This document shows positions 26,401 to 41,044 of a DNA stretch of 64,000 nt, piece by piece. The position numbers were made by a program, and so were the translations under genes. Source of the stretch: Aplysia californica (lineage: Eukaryota; Mollusca; Gastropoda; Aplysiida; Aplysiidae); assembly GCF_000002075.1 (NCBI RefSeq), contig NW_004797398.1, positions 573,417-637,416 on the forward strand. The letters are read 5' to 3'. Each line of letters opens with the position of its first letter. Position 1 is the first letter of the stretch. The notes under the pieces are model-generated. The model was not told where the DNA came from and searched no databases. It worked only from the letters and a program-made list of their open reading frames with translations.

Positions 26401-29400
26401 AGGTGTTCATGACACTGCGTGTCTCCGAGCCTGTGTAGATGACCACGCCCAGAGCGGTGCCAGAAGCCACCACTGTGTTGGCCCAAAGTGTGTTCTCGAT
26501 GCTCAGGGAGTCCTCATGTTCACTTCCAGTGTCCGACTGAGGACAAGAGGTAGAAAATGGAGCACAATGTCAGAGATTTAGCAGATGCTGGTCACAGAGT
26601 GTGCACATAATATGTCATTGAAAGTTTAGAGGTTTAATAGCCTTTCCAGACCGAAAGACTAGAACTCAGACAGCGACGACATTAGAAAAAAATCGAGGAG
26701 CGTGAACGACTTCATCCGTAAGGGATTAACATGCTTACTAGTTTAATGTTATTTTGTTTACGGGGGCACTTAGTTTGGACCCTTTGGGAGTGAAAAGGAA
26801 GGTCCCATTTCTTAAATAACCTTTGTGCTGAAAGGGTCAGTACATTCATGGGTCACAACGAAATGGAATCAAGCGCTCGTCAATTTTTGGGCATGAGGAG
26901 TTATTTATATCACCTGAAAGCTGATTCATTTGTCTTGCTTCCAATGAAATAAATATCAGTTTATCAAGGACAGAACTCAAGATATTCGAGATTGAAGGAG
27001 GTGAGGTCGCCTGGTTTCAGTGGTGAAATTAGCGAGCAAATGGCTGCTAAAGCTTGGTAACTCCAATAGCTAAAATGTCTTTGAAAACTGAAAAATGACA
27101 AATTTTGTGCCTTTAATGAATGTTTTCCAGTAAAATTCACATGGAAATGTATTTTTATATGGATGTAAAACAGGTTAAGCCAAAAAATAAAAATTCGATA
27201 AAAATTTCCAAACTGGCGGAAAAATGTCTATTTCTCTGATTTTATTTTGACGAGCGCCTGGTTTCACCACGCTGCCTCACAGAAGATATCATACAAAACC
27301 TACAAAACTTATAAATTTACCCTTCTTTTGTGCAAATTCCAAATCTTTGTGGTTTCTCTTAAAGGCAGTAAACACAGCTTTTATCTTGTACCTCTTGTTT
27401 CAAGCACTCAAAAATTAACTTCTTTGTGCACTAACATTTTTGCAGGACATGTAGAAGTTATATGTTCACAAAAACACACAAGATTTTTTTAAAACTTCCA
27501 ACAAACAGATATCTCACTCGTGTGAATGTCCCAACAAAGCTGTGAATGTCTTTCTGGGGTTTTTCAGCATAAACATTGGCTGTGATGTCTAGGATATCCT
27601 GAAAGAGTCAGAAACATCTAGTAAGAGACCAGTCAAATGAGATAAGAAATACTTTATTCATTTTTTATTGAAAAAAACCCCAACAAAAGAGGCTGTGTCT
27701 TTTCAACAGCTTTCGTAAATACAAAATAGAAATACATATGACCCTATCAACACAATCACACTTATAAACACTCATGTCTCCAGCACTTGAGCACACTAAA
27801 ATACTAAAAATCATCCAACCTCTCTTTTTCTCACACCAACTAAAAACACTGTAAATCTACCAATATACATTGGTAAATTGACACTACAAGAGAAGCTGTA
27901 TGGGCTGACAGATGAACTGAGCAGGATACCCCAGTATATGATAGATATCGGACTTTAATTGAGATGCGATTGAAAAGAAGAATAAACACTGGTCATTAAC
28001 AGGAAATCAGAAAAAGAATATGCCTTATCAATAGAAACTAGCACACACAAAAAAAACCCCAAGAAAGAGCAAACCACTAATAATACTGAAGACTGGCTGT
28101 GACAGATATACTTTAATGTTTATTGTTCTTAACTGAGACCAAGTCTTTTGGTTAGTTTTACTTTTAGTAAGAGTTTTACGCCATTTGCAACACAATAATG
28201 TCATAAAAGTGCCAAAGATTAGAGGTGTTACAAGAGAGTAACGAACACAAAAAAGGAGGAGAGATCAGGATGATAAGTATTTGATCGGAAAGAAGGAGCA
28301 AACCATACCAGAGCACCCACCAATCACCCACAGCCTTTTGGTTAGGCAACTCATTCATACGAATGAAGAAACTAAAAACTTGTTTCACACAAGATTATTA
28401 GATTTTAAAAAATATTCAGCTGTGTAAATCAAAATTAATTTCCCTGTAAAACAAAGACAACCACAAAATGCAAATAACCTGATCAATGTCAAGGCAGATT
28501 TGTCATATATTACAACTTAGACTGTTATCTAAATATTTCGTTCACAGCTTGCAAAAGATCAATACTGCACATCTGGTGTACACAGCTACAGAGCATGTCA
28601 AAGAATTACTGACCACATTAGAAGGGAGTCTATGTGTGTCTTGCACAGCCAGACGTAATTTCCAGTCTGTCTCTCCATCCAGCTGGTCAGTACGGATGAA
28701 ACACCCTCCGTCCTTCTCTGATGTTCTCAGCAAAACCATATCTGCAGGCACTCTTTGGTTCTACAGAAGGAAAACAAATCATATTGCTGTTGCTTGGAGT
28801 TTAAAAAGAACACACTGAGACAATAATGAAAGTTTTGTTGGGGAATGGAAAAAGGTAACTTATGCTGAAAGAATTTATTTTAAAAAAATTATAGTAGAGG
28901 GTTTTACAGCGCTCGCAACTGCATAAGGTCATATGAGCGCCAAGGGGTGGGTGTCAACAGAGAAGTCTTTACAGGGAATCAGACTTACACTGCTCACCTC
29001 TCTAGCTTCAACAGCACAAGGTCTGCTTCAACTATCAAGGCACCCCGGAAATAGCANNNNNNNNNNNNNNNNNNNNNNNNNNNNNNNNNNNNNNNNNNNN
29101 NNNNNNNNNNNNNNNNNNNNNNNNNNNNNNNNNNNNNNNNNNNNNNNNNNNNNNNNNNNNNNNNNNNNNNNNNNNNNNNNNNNNNNNNNNNNNNNNNNNN
29201 NNNNNNNNNNNNNNNNNNNNNNNNNNNNNNNNNNNNNNNNNNNNNNNNNNNNNNNNNNNNNNNNNNNNNNNNNNGGGGGCTGAAAGAAATCAGAGATGTG
29301 CAAAAAACAAAGACATACTAACAGTACCATTTGACTCCAGCGATGTAACACACACAAAAAAAAAGACTGCTAGTGTCACAACAGAACAAGTCATCATCAA

Positions 29401-32400
29401 TGCCTTTCACCTCTGGCAGGGTATAGGCCACATACAAACTCCTTCCAATTATCTCTGTCCTGGGCCATCCTTCTAAGCTCGTTCGATGTCCCTTTCTACA
29501 CATCGCCATGTTTCCTGTGGCCTACCCCTATCTCGTGCTCCCTGTGGGTTCCACTGCAGACTTTCTTGTGATGTTTCCACTGGGTTTTCTGAGGGTGTGT
29601 CCCATCCATCGCCACCTTAGTCCTATTTCTACTTCTATGTCCTTTTGTCCTGTCCTTTCCCACAGCTCTTCATTTCTTATTCTATTCTGCCGCTTAATTC
29701 TTAGGGATACTCGTCACAACAAGTACACTGCACAGATGAAAGGCATGTAGGATTTTCTTTTAATCTAAAACATCAGACAAAACAATAAAAGAAAAGACAA
29801 AATACAACAGTAAACAATTGGCGATGCTTAATGATTTGTCTCAATCCTGAAATAACCTTTAGTAGATTCAGTCCACAATAAAAAATATAAATCAAAACTA
29901 AAGTACACAGTAAAAGTATTTCCCTTTAAAACTGTTTCGGAACAACAAATTATTACCTTTTCTAAAATGACAAGATGTCCAACTTGTATATCTGAACTAG
30001 GAACACGAATTATCCCATCTCGAGTAAGCTTCTTGAATTTTTGAGAATTTGCCTCCTTGTCCCTCCTATATCGGCGGTAGTCATCCAGGGCCTCTCGACT
30101 CATGGTCACAAACAGCACAAAAGCCTGAAAGACAACAAAACAAGAGTTTACAAAAGAGTAGCTGACACCAAATATTTTGTCCTCTTTTTAAAAGATAAAG
30201 AGTGCCAGGCTTGACAGTATAGCTTTTGCTTTGGAAAAGTCCCCTATCCAAAAAAAAACAATTACAGCCATAATCCCTCAGAAAACCGAAAAAACAAAAC
30301 AAAATAAGAGCAATATTAAAGAAGTATCAATAGGAGACAACCCCACAGCATCAAGAATATGCATAGCTTTTGTAATAATATTTTATAAGTACCAACAGAA
30401 AAGAAAACTGATGATGTACAGAAAATAAACATAACAATCCCAAAAATTGGCAGGTGAAATGTCACAACATACATAATGTACACATCCTGCATATTGAAAT
30501 GGTAATACTTCGATTGAAAAGAAGTACGTCAAGATTGTGAGAGGGGAAAGTTTAGTTTTAGTAAGAGTTTTACGGCACTTGCAATACAATAAGGTCAAAA
30601 AGGGCTGAAGATTAGAGGTGTTACAAGAGAGTAACAAAAAAAAAAAAGAAGGAAGGCAGATAAAGACGATAGATGTTTGATAGGAAAGAAGAAGCAAACC
30701 ACACCAGAGCACCCGCCAACCACCCACTGAAAGGGGAAAAAAGCAAGAGGAAAGATTAAAAACTAAAAAGAAGAAAAAAACAGCAACTGACCTAACAGTG
30801 GCACTGTCCAACCCCCTTTAGCAAAAAAAACAGTAAAATATGCAAAAACACTTCAAACAATAGCAAAATAGAACATAAAAGTATTCATTCCTATTTTCTC
30901 TTTCCAGCTTCTTCGTTGGTACACAAAAAGTATTCAGTACTCTCATAGCATATCTTTAGCCTCCCAACAAATGGACTTTGCACCTAGCCATTATCATAAC
31001 ACATAAATAATGTTTGAAAACAGATGAGGACACTGACCCCATCTCACAGGTTAGTTATGAGGGGGAAAAAAAAACAAAAAACCCCACACATTTTCAAAGA
31101 GAGGGACAGCATTATTAAGGGTGAATTCAGTCAAGATGTAAAAATTATCCCAATAAAACATCAAAAGCAAACCTCCTCCACGAGATCAATATGAAAAAAT
31201 ACAGAATGCTGAGGGTATCATAACACAGCTTGTGGGTCTTCAATACAGACCCACAACTTTTTCATTTTCAAAATTTGGGCCACCAACAATCTTCCTTTAT
31301 TCTCTGTAGGCCTAGGTGTTTTACCACCCCCATCAACAAAATTTAGATAATTGTTTTAGACAGGCTTCGACCCTGCCTGACAGGTCAATCAGGCTGAGAA
31401 GGACATAACATCCCAAACAAAAGGACCAAGATGCAAGATAAAAATTCTCCCCACTCAGGAATCAAACTTGGGTCTCCTGTGTGCAACAGTGAAGCATGAA
31501 ACAGCTTCACCAAAGATGCCGGTTGACCATGATGTCAACACATACAGTGGAGAAATCGTGATCAGTTCACTTACCAGAGGCCCCCAGTATGTGTACAAGT
31601 ATCCAATTCTCAGCTCAGGGATGAACTGGGACAAGGCGATGATGAGAAAGTAGAGGTTGAGGAAAAACTTGAACTGCTCAAATAAAACCTGCAAGACAAA
31701 CAAAACAAAGAACTTTAGTGAGTTTTTGTCTGACATTACACTTTAGTATCACACAAGGCATTTTTGAATGAGATTTTTGTGTTCCCACATTCCAAAGTAA
31801 TTGCGCACAGTATACTGGTTTGAAGGTCGATGAGAGCAAAGGTTACCTAGTCATGCAACATTGTTCAACATATCGGGCTGTTTGGAACAATGATATTGAC
31901 TGACACAAGGTATCATCTATGAAGTATGTTACGATTGCAAAACAGTTAATATGAGTCAAGTTTAAACACATGACTAGAAATAAACAGTCATTTCCCAGAT
32001 GGGGCTTTGTTTAATTAAGTTTAGTTTTAGTACAAGTTTTATGGCACTAGTAACACAAATAGTTCATACAAGGGGTGAAGACTAGAAGTGTTACTGTAGA
32101 GTAACATACAAATATAAGAAAGAGAAAAAAAGGACGATTACTGTTTGATATATTAAAGAAAGGGCAAACAACATCAGAGCACCCAACAACCACTCACATG
32201 GTCTGTTTGAACAGAGGTCAGAGTTGTTGTTGAGTGGTTATTTATGTTAAGTTGCCATCACAAAAGTAAGATTATTACATTAGCTTCAGTAAATAGAAGC
32301 ACAGTCATACAATGAGGGTCATCTTGTGCAGGGGAAAAAGCAAGAGAGACAGACAGGGAAAAAGGAGGGGAAAAAAAGAAAAAGGAAGGCCTATCAATGG

Positions 32401-35400
32401 TACCTTTCAACCACCAGCTTATTATTTCATCAAAAAGAGGATTATGAAAACATCAGATCAGATTAGCTAGAGTAAAGCAGAAAAAAAAAGGAAGAAAAAA
32501 AGACAGTGTAATTTATAATAATAAATTATCAACATTAGAACTGAGCTTAGATGCTCTTGACTTGGTCTGCCATGGGAGAGGATGCACTTCTAGCAGCTCG
32601 TGAGCACGGCATTTATTTGTTACCCATCCATGAACGAAGGGAATCGATGAATAAATATCAATAAAGAATGTGCTGTGAAAAATTGCTAATCAAGTTGCAA
32701 AGGCTGTAAAAGCGCTCAAAAGACTCATTATCATTTAATCAGGTATCTTAAACAGGCAGGAAAGTATGGACACTAAACTATAGAAAGTATAGAAAAGTAT
32801 GAATTTCTGACAGTAGCCCAAAACTACACCATATTTTCCTCCTCTTTTACTCCCTTCCACATCCATACCTAAAGGCACCCCGCCCCCTTACTTTTTCAAC
32901 AATAAGAGTTGTATGCCCATGAAATATTAAACCCACAAATTCCACCTCGCTCCACCAACTGCTGTACAGTAACCCCACTGGTAATAAAACCTTTATGGCT
33001 GTAGCATTTCAGACCCCCTAGGTCCCAAGTAACACAATACCAGTAGGCATCTGTTCACCGTCACAGATGATAGCACGAGTGATGGATTGGTCTATGCCTT
33101 GTGGTGATGACACATCTCCCTAATGAGGATTAGGCCAAAACCAGCAAACAAATATGAAGTACAGTGAACGTTAGGGAAAATGGGAAGTCTGCATGATCTA
33201 CTGTCTCCAGAGGCAGGGAATGTGGTGCTAGAGTAGAAAAGTTTTTTTCTTTTATTTCGTGACCCTTCTTAACCCCACTTTCCCAACGAATGTAACTTCA
33301 AACCTCTTATTCACATGCTCCCGAGTTGATCTCTTGGGAATTAACGCTATTTACTCTTTGAGCCCTCACTCCCTGGCAGTGCAAGATTTGCCCAACCACA
33401 CACTCAGACCGAGTTCTCGTGTCCATAGGGGAAAGTTACCGAAAAACGATACTTCAACAACTGAATTTAATTATGACTTCCTCATGGTATTCTTCAAATA
33501 ATCATATTTAACAGATAAACATTTAAATACTCAGGGTCATACCTTAGGTATGAAGGTGATAATGCTGTACTTTTGGTTGCGCACCACATTGCGAGGGTGT
33601 TTCTCCGTCTGGTGTGTGCCTAGCCCGATGTGCACAGTCCGCGGACGCAGCTCCTTCTCTCTGCAGCACACCGAGAACACTCGGCCCCAGCAGCTGTGCA
33701 AAACACAGAAGGACCAGGAGAGTAAATTTTACGGCACCATGAGAGAAGAAAATTGAAAGAATAAGTTCTGACAAAGTACATGTGAGATAGTAATATTTAT
33801 CACAAAAACCATAATAGACCCTTAAAGCTATGAAAGGGAAATGGTGATAGCTGAAGTAACAAGATATATGGAAATAAAAAGATTTTTGTGTCACAAAAGA
33901 GCAAACCTGTATACAAAAACAACAAAAGCAACATGAATAATACCGACTTTGTAAGGGTATGGTCCATCACATGAGACAGTTTTTGTTAGGCTTTGGTTAC
34001 GAGTTTTAATACAAGCAGTTCATAGAAGTGCCGAAGACTAAAGGTGCTACTGAAGAGTAACAAACACGAAAAAGAAGGAGGAGAGATAATGACGATTGAT
34101 GTTTGACAAGAAAGAAGAAGCAAAGCACACCAGAGAACTCGCCAACCACTCATTATCACAACAACAAAAGCAAAACAAATAACAACTTAGTGAAGGTATG
34201 AGCCATCACACAAGGCAGTTTCTCAACTACAAAGTTTATGAAGCATACACAATTACAAAATGTAGGACCACCAAGACCATTACCTCTGAAGTTTTTTTCT
34301 CATTGTCATTTGAAGCACCGAAACACATGTTACATTCTCCATTGTTTTATTTGTAAACAAATTTCCAAAAGCTGGACTGAAAACACCAATGCAAATTACA
34401 AATCTTCAGAGTCCCATATAGAGAAATATCCACACAACAAATAAAATCCAAAGAAAAAACTTCTCTTCAATTGAAGTATAATCTCTGAATCAGATTAAAC
34501 CTATCCTTAAAGAGCTGCAACTAAAAAAGTTTCACAAGGAAAACCAAACTTGTCCTTGAGAAACAAACAGTCAATAGTAGGAAATTTAAAAAAATAAGTT
34601 CCTCCAATGCCTATAACAACACAGTTTATTTCATGTCTGCTTAACATCCTGTGAGTATAATAACACCCTCAAACGATAGAGTTTAGAAACATCTGGCTCC
34701 AACTACTCTTTGGTTGACAAAACACGCCCATAGACCTCTCTGTGTAAGCATTCCCTGGATAAGAACAGGAAAACAGAAACTACAAGAAACCCTTCCATCC
34801 AATAAGCATACAACATAGTTGGGTTTTTTTTAATTTCAGCTATGAAAAAAAATGTTCTCAGTGTAAACACAATCTGAAGAAATCTTCTGAACATCCATAC
34901 CAAAACTGACAGCAAAATACATAAAAACACCAGTTTCCAAAGATTATTCCAAGTTCATTAACTCATCCTAAAGATACGTTTACATCCTCACATAACACGA
35001 AGAAAAATATTTGGATCAGAGAAGCACAGAGACAGAAGCCAGAGACACCAAAGCGCCTGTTTACACAAACAGGGCACGAATGAACTAACTCTCTCTACCC
35101 CTCTTCAAGTAGACTTCCATTGCTGACTATCCAAAAAGCAATTACATTCACGCATTATAAAATCAATAGAATTTAAATATAGAGAGTGTAGTACACATCA
35201 GCTATAATCTTGAAGCAGACATCCTCTGGATCAACATGAAAAGATAACAAGGTAGTTCCTTCTAGATTCGTGTACATCCACAGAGCTGGAGGATAACCTG
35301 TGCTTCTCAAACTTTCCAACAGATGCCTCCTTTAATTAAACAGAGGGAGAGAAGGAGGAGGAAAGTAGGGAAAGACTGGGGAGAGACTGAGGGACAGAGG

Positions 35401-35465
35401 TCGAGTTAAAGCTGGCACACACAGAGGGAGGCTTACAGTAACAGCAGCAGCAGCTCTCTCTCTCT

Positions 35466-35506
<41 letters not shown>

Positions 35507-38500
35507 TGAGTGCAGATGGAAACAAAAAACCAAAAGGGCAACAGCTGTGGCAAGTAATACTGAAATGATGTATGTATGGAGGAAAAGCAAAAAAAAAGGG
35601 TGGAGGGGGGTACCACATTACATTACTGCATAATAACTGTATGAAAACTCTGAAGGGGAGAAATGGGGAAAGGGGGTGTGAGGGGGGGTTGAATGTAACT
35701 GTATGTTTGTATGTGAGGTGGGGCAGATGAATAACAGGAGATAAAGAGAGGATGTGTGTACTGGCATGTGAATTTTTTTAAATCAAGGGCTCATAAAAGA
35801 AAAGCTGATGAGAGAATAGAAAATTCATCCGCTAAAGGCCATAAATGTTAAAACATAAACACTGGAAACGTTTCCCCAGTGTACACCATGGTTAGGTCAT
35901 AAACAATTAACAAGAACTGTCAGAATCTCTGCCCTTATTACAGACAAAAGTGTTACAGACCGGGTTTAGAAAGAGACTTCCATTGTGTAAGAGGACATAC
36001 TAGTACACAGAACAATAAGCCGGAAAATGACCATACCTTGTCAAAGACAGTTTAAACAATAGAAGACTGAAAGAAGAAAGAGACACAGACCACATCATAG
36101 AACACATCCATGTAAGTAGAAAAACAAGCTATGTTTTTTAATGTAGACAGGGACAAAAAACATCAAAGTCAGACCAGTGCCAAAAAAACAGCACTGCCAA
36201 AATACTAATATTGACAAATATATTATTCACAGCGTCACTTTTCGTCTGATTCTGTTCCTTTTAGTTAGCGTGACTCAGCAAAGGAGCTCCAGCATCACGG
36301 AGTTAATGAGCCCTGAAGCGACTTTGCCGGTGTCTGTTAAGAAATTTGCACTTTTGTCTACATTTGAAATGCTATAACTTCTTCCCCATCCCACACAGCA
36401 AACCATTACACTGATGCACTAAAAGCTCAATGTCTTGAGATTTATTCTGCGATAGAATGGTTAATTTCTGTTCCTTAGTTTTTGTTCTAGACAAGTGTTT
36501 GTAGAGTACCCAATTTGTCCTAGTTTAGTCACAAACATGAATAAAGGTATGTCAATTTAAAAACACCACAACAGATCTCTCCAAAATCTGTGTTAAACTG
36601 ACTATGAATATCATGTCTTTTACCATGAAAAAATCTTAAATCTGCGCAAGTAGTAATTGTCAGGTTATAAGAGAAGAAAGATGCACGTCTGCATTTTTTA
36701 ACTAAAGACACTCAGCGTAAACTCTTGTTTTAATATTAAACAAGAGAAAGTTTCTCTGCGTTTGTTCATAAACCCTGCTGTGTCTGTGGCAGCCTGCATA
36801 CAACTAAGAAATATATATTATGCGATTTTTTAAAACCACAAAACTGTGTAAATACATGAGTAGAGATAAACTTCTTGTATGGAATAAAAATAATGACAGC
36901 TAACACATTCATTCTTAGTGTTTGTGTGGGAAATATGCGCGGACACTTAAAAACGTGTAAGGTAATTAGAACATTGTCAGGTATTGCAAATGGTCATTGA
37001 AACGAAAATAAACGCTGGAAAAGTCTGGCTGTGATTCAGTGTCACTGGAAAGCTAGAAACTATTCTTATAACCCAATTACCAGAAGTCATCCCTGTTATT
37101 CAGTCAACTTACAAAACCTAGACTTAGTGTTCTAAGAAAAGTAAGGAATTTCTGGAGTGTAACACTAACAGATACTGTTTGTGTATAGCATTGTAGATGT
37201 TTTTCTGGCTTTAAAATCAGAAAATATGCGAATATTCACGATTATATTCGACAAATAAAGTTGCATTTGGAGGAATTACTTCAAAGCGAATTGTGTGCCA
37301 GATGGATAAAGTTGCAAAATTACAGCTTTCTATTATATGCGCAGATACCATCTTTTATGAGTATCTGCACCAATGTTATGCCATTCATGTTCCAAAAGTT
37401 GGACAGTTTTTGTCGTGCTGTTTTTTTTATATTGACCTTTTTTCATCACACTTGTCCAAGAAAATTTACAATTTAGCATTGCCGACTTCAGCACGGCTAA
37501 AGAAATAACCGGACAAGTTACAATGTCCGTTCTTTTTTGAGTGTCAAGAGCAGAAATGCGTGTTTTGGATGCATTAAATGATAATTACCATAAACAAAAG
37601 GATACACCTAAAACTGTCTGTTGAAAAGTACCATAAATCAAGTCAGCCCAGACAGAGCGGCGACAGGGAACTGACCCTCGTGCCCCCGACGTGATAAGGC
37701 GCTTGGCGGGTAACCCCCCGCTGCAACTAAAAATCCACTGCCGGTGCATCATGTATTGTGTCTTTGCCAATACAGAAGAGTTGTATCTATGCATAGTCTA
37801 CATCCAGTCAGTACTACCATGGTTATAATATTTCTTTAAAGCCAACTAAAATATCAGTAACACTGAACATATTTAGTAGATGGAGCAGACAAAGCACCTA
37901 CAACACAAAAGAAACAACGGGGAAAAAAGTCTTAGCCAATACAGAAGAGTTGTATCTATGCACAGTCTACATCCAGTCAGTACTACCATGGTTATAATAT
38001 TTCTTTAAAGCCAACTAAAATATCAGTAACACTGAACATATTTATTAGACGGAGCAGACAAAGCACCTACAATACAAAAGAAACAACGGGAAAAAAAGTC
38101 ACGGAAAAGATACAGCATCAAATTTCTTAATCCCATCGAATATCTCAGCTTGACCTACTTTAATGAGTACACAGATAGAACAGCTGATACCATGCTTGAC
38201 CAAGATGCTGACAAATCTAGTTCAAGTCACTGAAGGAGCATTCTTAACACTGGGATGTATTTACTGCTCTTCACTCACTTGTCTTGATTCTTCTGATACG
38301 GACAATAAACAATTGAGGCCCTGCCTCTGAAACAACCTTATAATGTTGAAAAAGGAATTTTTGGGTTTTAAAAAAAGTTTTAGTAGAGGTTTTACGGCGC
38401 CCGCAACTGCATAAGGTCATATGAGCACCAAGGGGTGGATGTGAACAGAGAAGTCCTTACAGGGAATCAGACTTACTCTGCTCATCTCTCTAGCTTCAAC

Positions 38501-40989
38501 AGCACAAAATCTGCTTCGACTATCAAGGCACCCCGGAAATAGAGGGTCACAAGAGTGAGACAAACATACAAAAGAAGTAGAGGAAAATGACAATAGTAAG
38601 GATTAGGAAAGAAAAAGCAGCAGTTCCCTGTTGTAGATCAGGCACAGTTATGAGTGTGACATTGATGAATCAGCCCATTTACAATTCTACTGTGCATGAA
38701 CAAGAAATGTCCCCCCTTTGGGAATGGTCTAAAGACACTTCAGTCAGTGGCACCGCCCTGGGGGGTAGAAAAAGGAGTTTAACTGACAACTTTAATACTT
38801 TCACGAAAAGAATCCTTTTCAATCAAAATGAAAAGAGGAAAGTGGATTATATTTCTCTTTTCGAAATCCTGAACATCAAGACCAAAAATGAACACTTGTT
38901 TGCAGCTTGAGTTTTCTGTCAACATCCCACTATAACCGCTCTTCTTAAACAGGAACTTATTCCTCTCTGTTGAGGAATACAGAGAGAAAAAAGAAATCCG
39001 AAAAAGTAAACATCTGCTTTGGGAAACTATGGTCACATTTTCCACTCAAGAAGTCCTGCCATAACTTTACACAAGGTACATGATGAAATCCTCATCCAAG
39101 CTATTGCTCATGAACTGTCCATGTCTCCTCTACATGACTTTAAAAAATCATCCATTAAATATATCTAAGACCTATTAATCAAAGACGCCACTAAAATATA
39201 ATATATTCATATTCATGATACATATGTGAAGCATCATGGTGAAATCAGGCACTAGTCAAAATAATGAAATTGAAGGAACCTGCATTTTTCTGGCCGTTAG
39301 AAATTCTTTCTAATTTTCTTTTTTTGGCTCAACACCTTTGATGTCTATTTAAAAATACATTTCTGAGTGGACTTTACTGAAAAAAATTGATAAGGACAAA
39401 AAAAGGAAATTTTCAGTTTCCAAAGACTCAGCTATGGAAAAACCAAACCTTGACGGCCATTTTCTCATTCATTTTACTTCTGAAACCAGGCAACCCTCCC
39501 CTCCTTCAGTCGCAAATATTTCAACTTCTATTCAACATAGATGGATATCTTTTTCACCAAAAGCAAGGCAAAGGGACAGGCTTTAAGATGATAAAAATAA
39601 CCCCCTTAGGCCCCTTACCTAAAATTGACTAGTCCCTCATTCCACGTCGTGCCACATATACACACTTCAGTCTCTTGACTTGTAAAAAAATGTTGGCCAC
39701 GGAGTTTTCCTTTACAAGGGTTTGGGTGTGAATAATGTCCTATTACAACAACCTCCACCCCTCATTCCACAACAAAATGCATTAAAGTACCTCTGTCATC
39801 TATTATACAAAGCATGAAATTTCAGCTTTTCTAGTCAAGAAAACAGTTTCTCGCACCTGCCAAGCACAATGTCTTTCTTTTCACATTAGGAGATGAAAAA
39901 AGCAAAATACCTGAAAAGAAGTTTGCCTCTGTAAGTTAACCCTACAATAACATACAAGATCCGTCTCTTTCAAAGACTGACACCTAAGGTACACTCTGAA
40001 CTACTCAACATCTGAAACAAACCTCTACATCTATCGGTAAGCACATATGCCCCATATTACTATATCCTCTCCAACCCCCCCCCCCCCCCCAAAAAAAAAA
40101 ATTTGTTATTCAAACAAGGGGGAAAAAAAGGTCAATGATTATAATATATCATCGCCTCAGAAACTTTTTTGTCCAAAGTGCACTCTTTACTTAAGTACAC
40201 TTTAGACAAAATAGTTCTCAGGCGACAATATATATGGTGTGAAGATCATAAGCTGCTTTTAAATGTGAAAAAACCCAAAAGAACTTGTTGACTTCAGAAT
40301 AAAGAAACTGCCCCTGCAGCCACTTGAAATTAAATGTGAAAACATGGAGCAAGTGTCAGGCTTTAAGCATTTGGGAGTTACAATAGACAACAAACTCAGC
40401 TGGCGTGTCAACACTTCTCTCCTGCATAAAAAAGTGAACAAAAGACTATTTTTTCTCAGGAAGCTAAAGTATTTTAAAGTTGATAAAACATTGATGTCCA
40501 TGTTCTACCATTCAACTATAGAAAGTATGATAAATTTTGTATAACAGCATGGGACGGAAACACAAGACAACAAGAAAAAAAAAAATTAAATTGACTAATA
40601 CAGAAAGCATGTAAAATTTCAACATCTACATTCCCCTACTTGGATGAATTGTACATAACAGCTTGCACTAAAAAAATTAATTCTATCTTTTTCTACAACA
40701 AATATCCCTTGTTCCCTCAAATAAAAACATCAGTCAAAAGTAAAAGACCTAGGCTTTTGATCTGTAACAAAGAAAGATATAGAAAATCATTTTTACAATC
40801 ATCTATCAAAATGCTTCCACCTTAACCATCTTATCTTGTATAAGTATACTTACGACCTTAGAGCATGCATCAAAATAATATTGAGTGTGTACCTAGCTTA
40901 CGATTATTATTGTTTATATTGCTGCTCATTTATATTATGCATGTGATTGTAAACCTACGTATGTGTGCATGTGTGTGTGTGCGCGCGCG

Positions 40990-41044
<55 letters not shown>

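Noticed and set aside
33544-33894. 116-codon minus-strand frame over an ATP9 exon
   Set aside because: It is a different frame from the one that joins the neighbouring exons and reads through the splice acceptor.
35332-35616. Cys-Val-rich frames
   Set aside because: They come from the AC microsatellite.
36177-36377. Plus-strand frame with a good acceptor-like TTCCTTTTAG before it
   Set aside because: No homology, no partner exon, and it sits antisense in a large intron; probably chance.
37766-38100. CRISPR-like or satellite repeat
   Set aside because: Only two 169-bp units with no spacers, in an animal gene intron.
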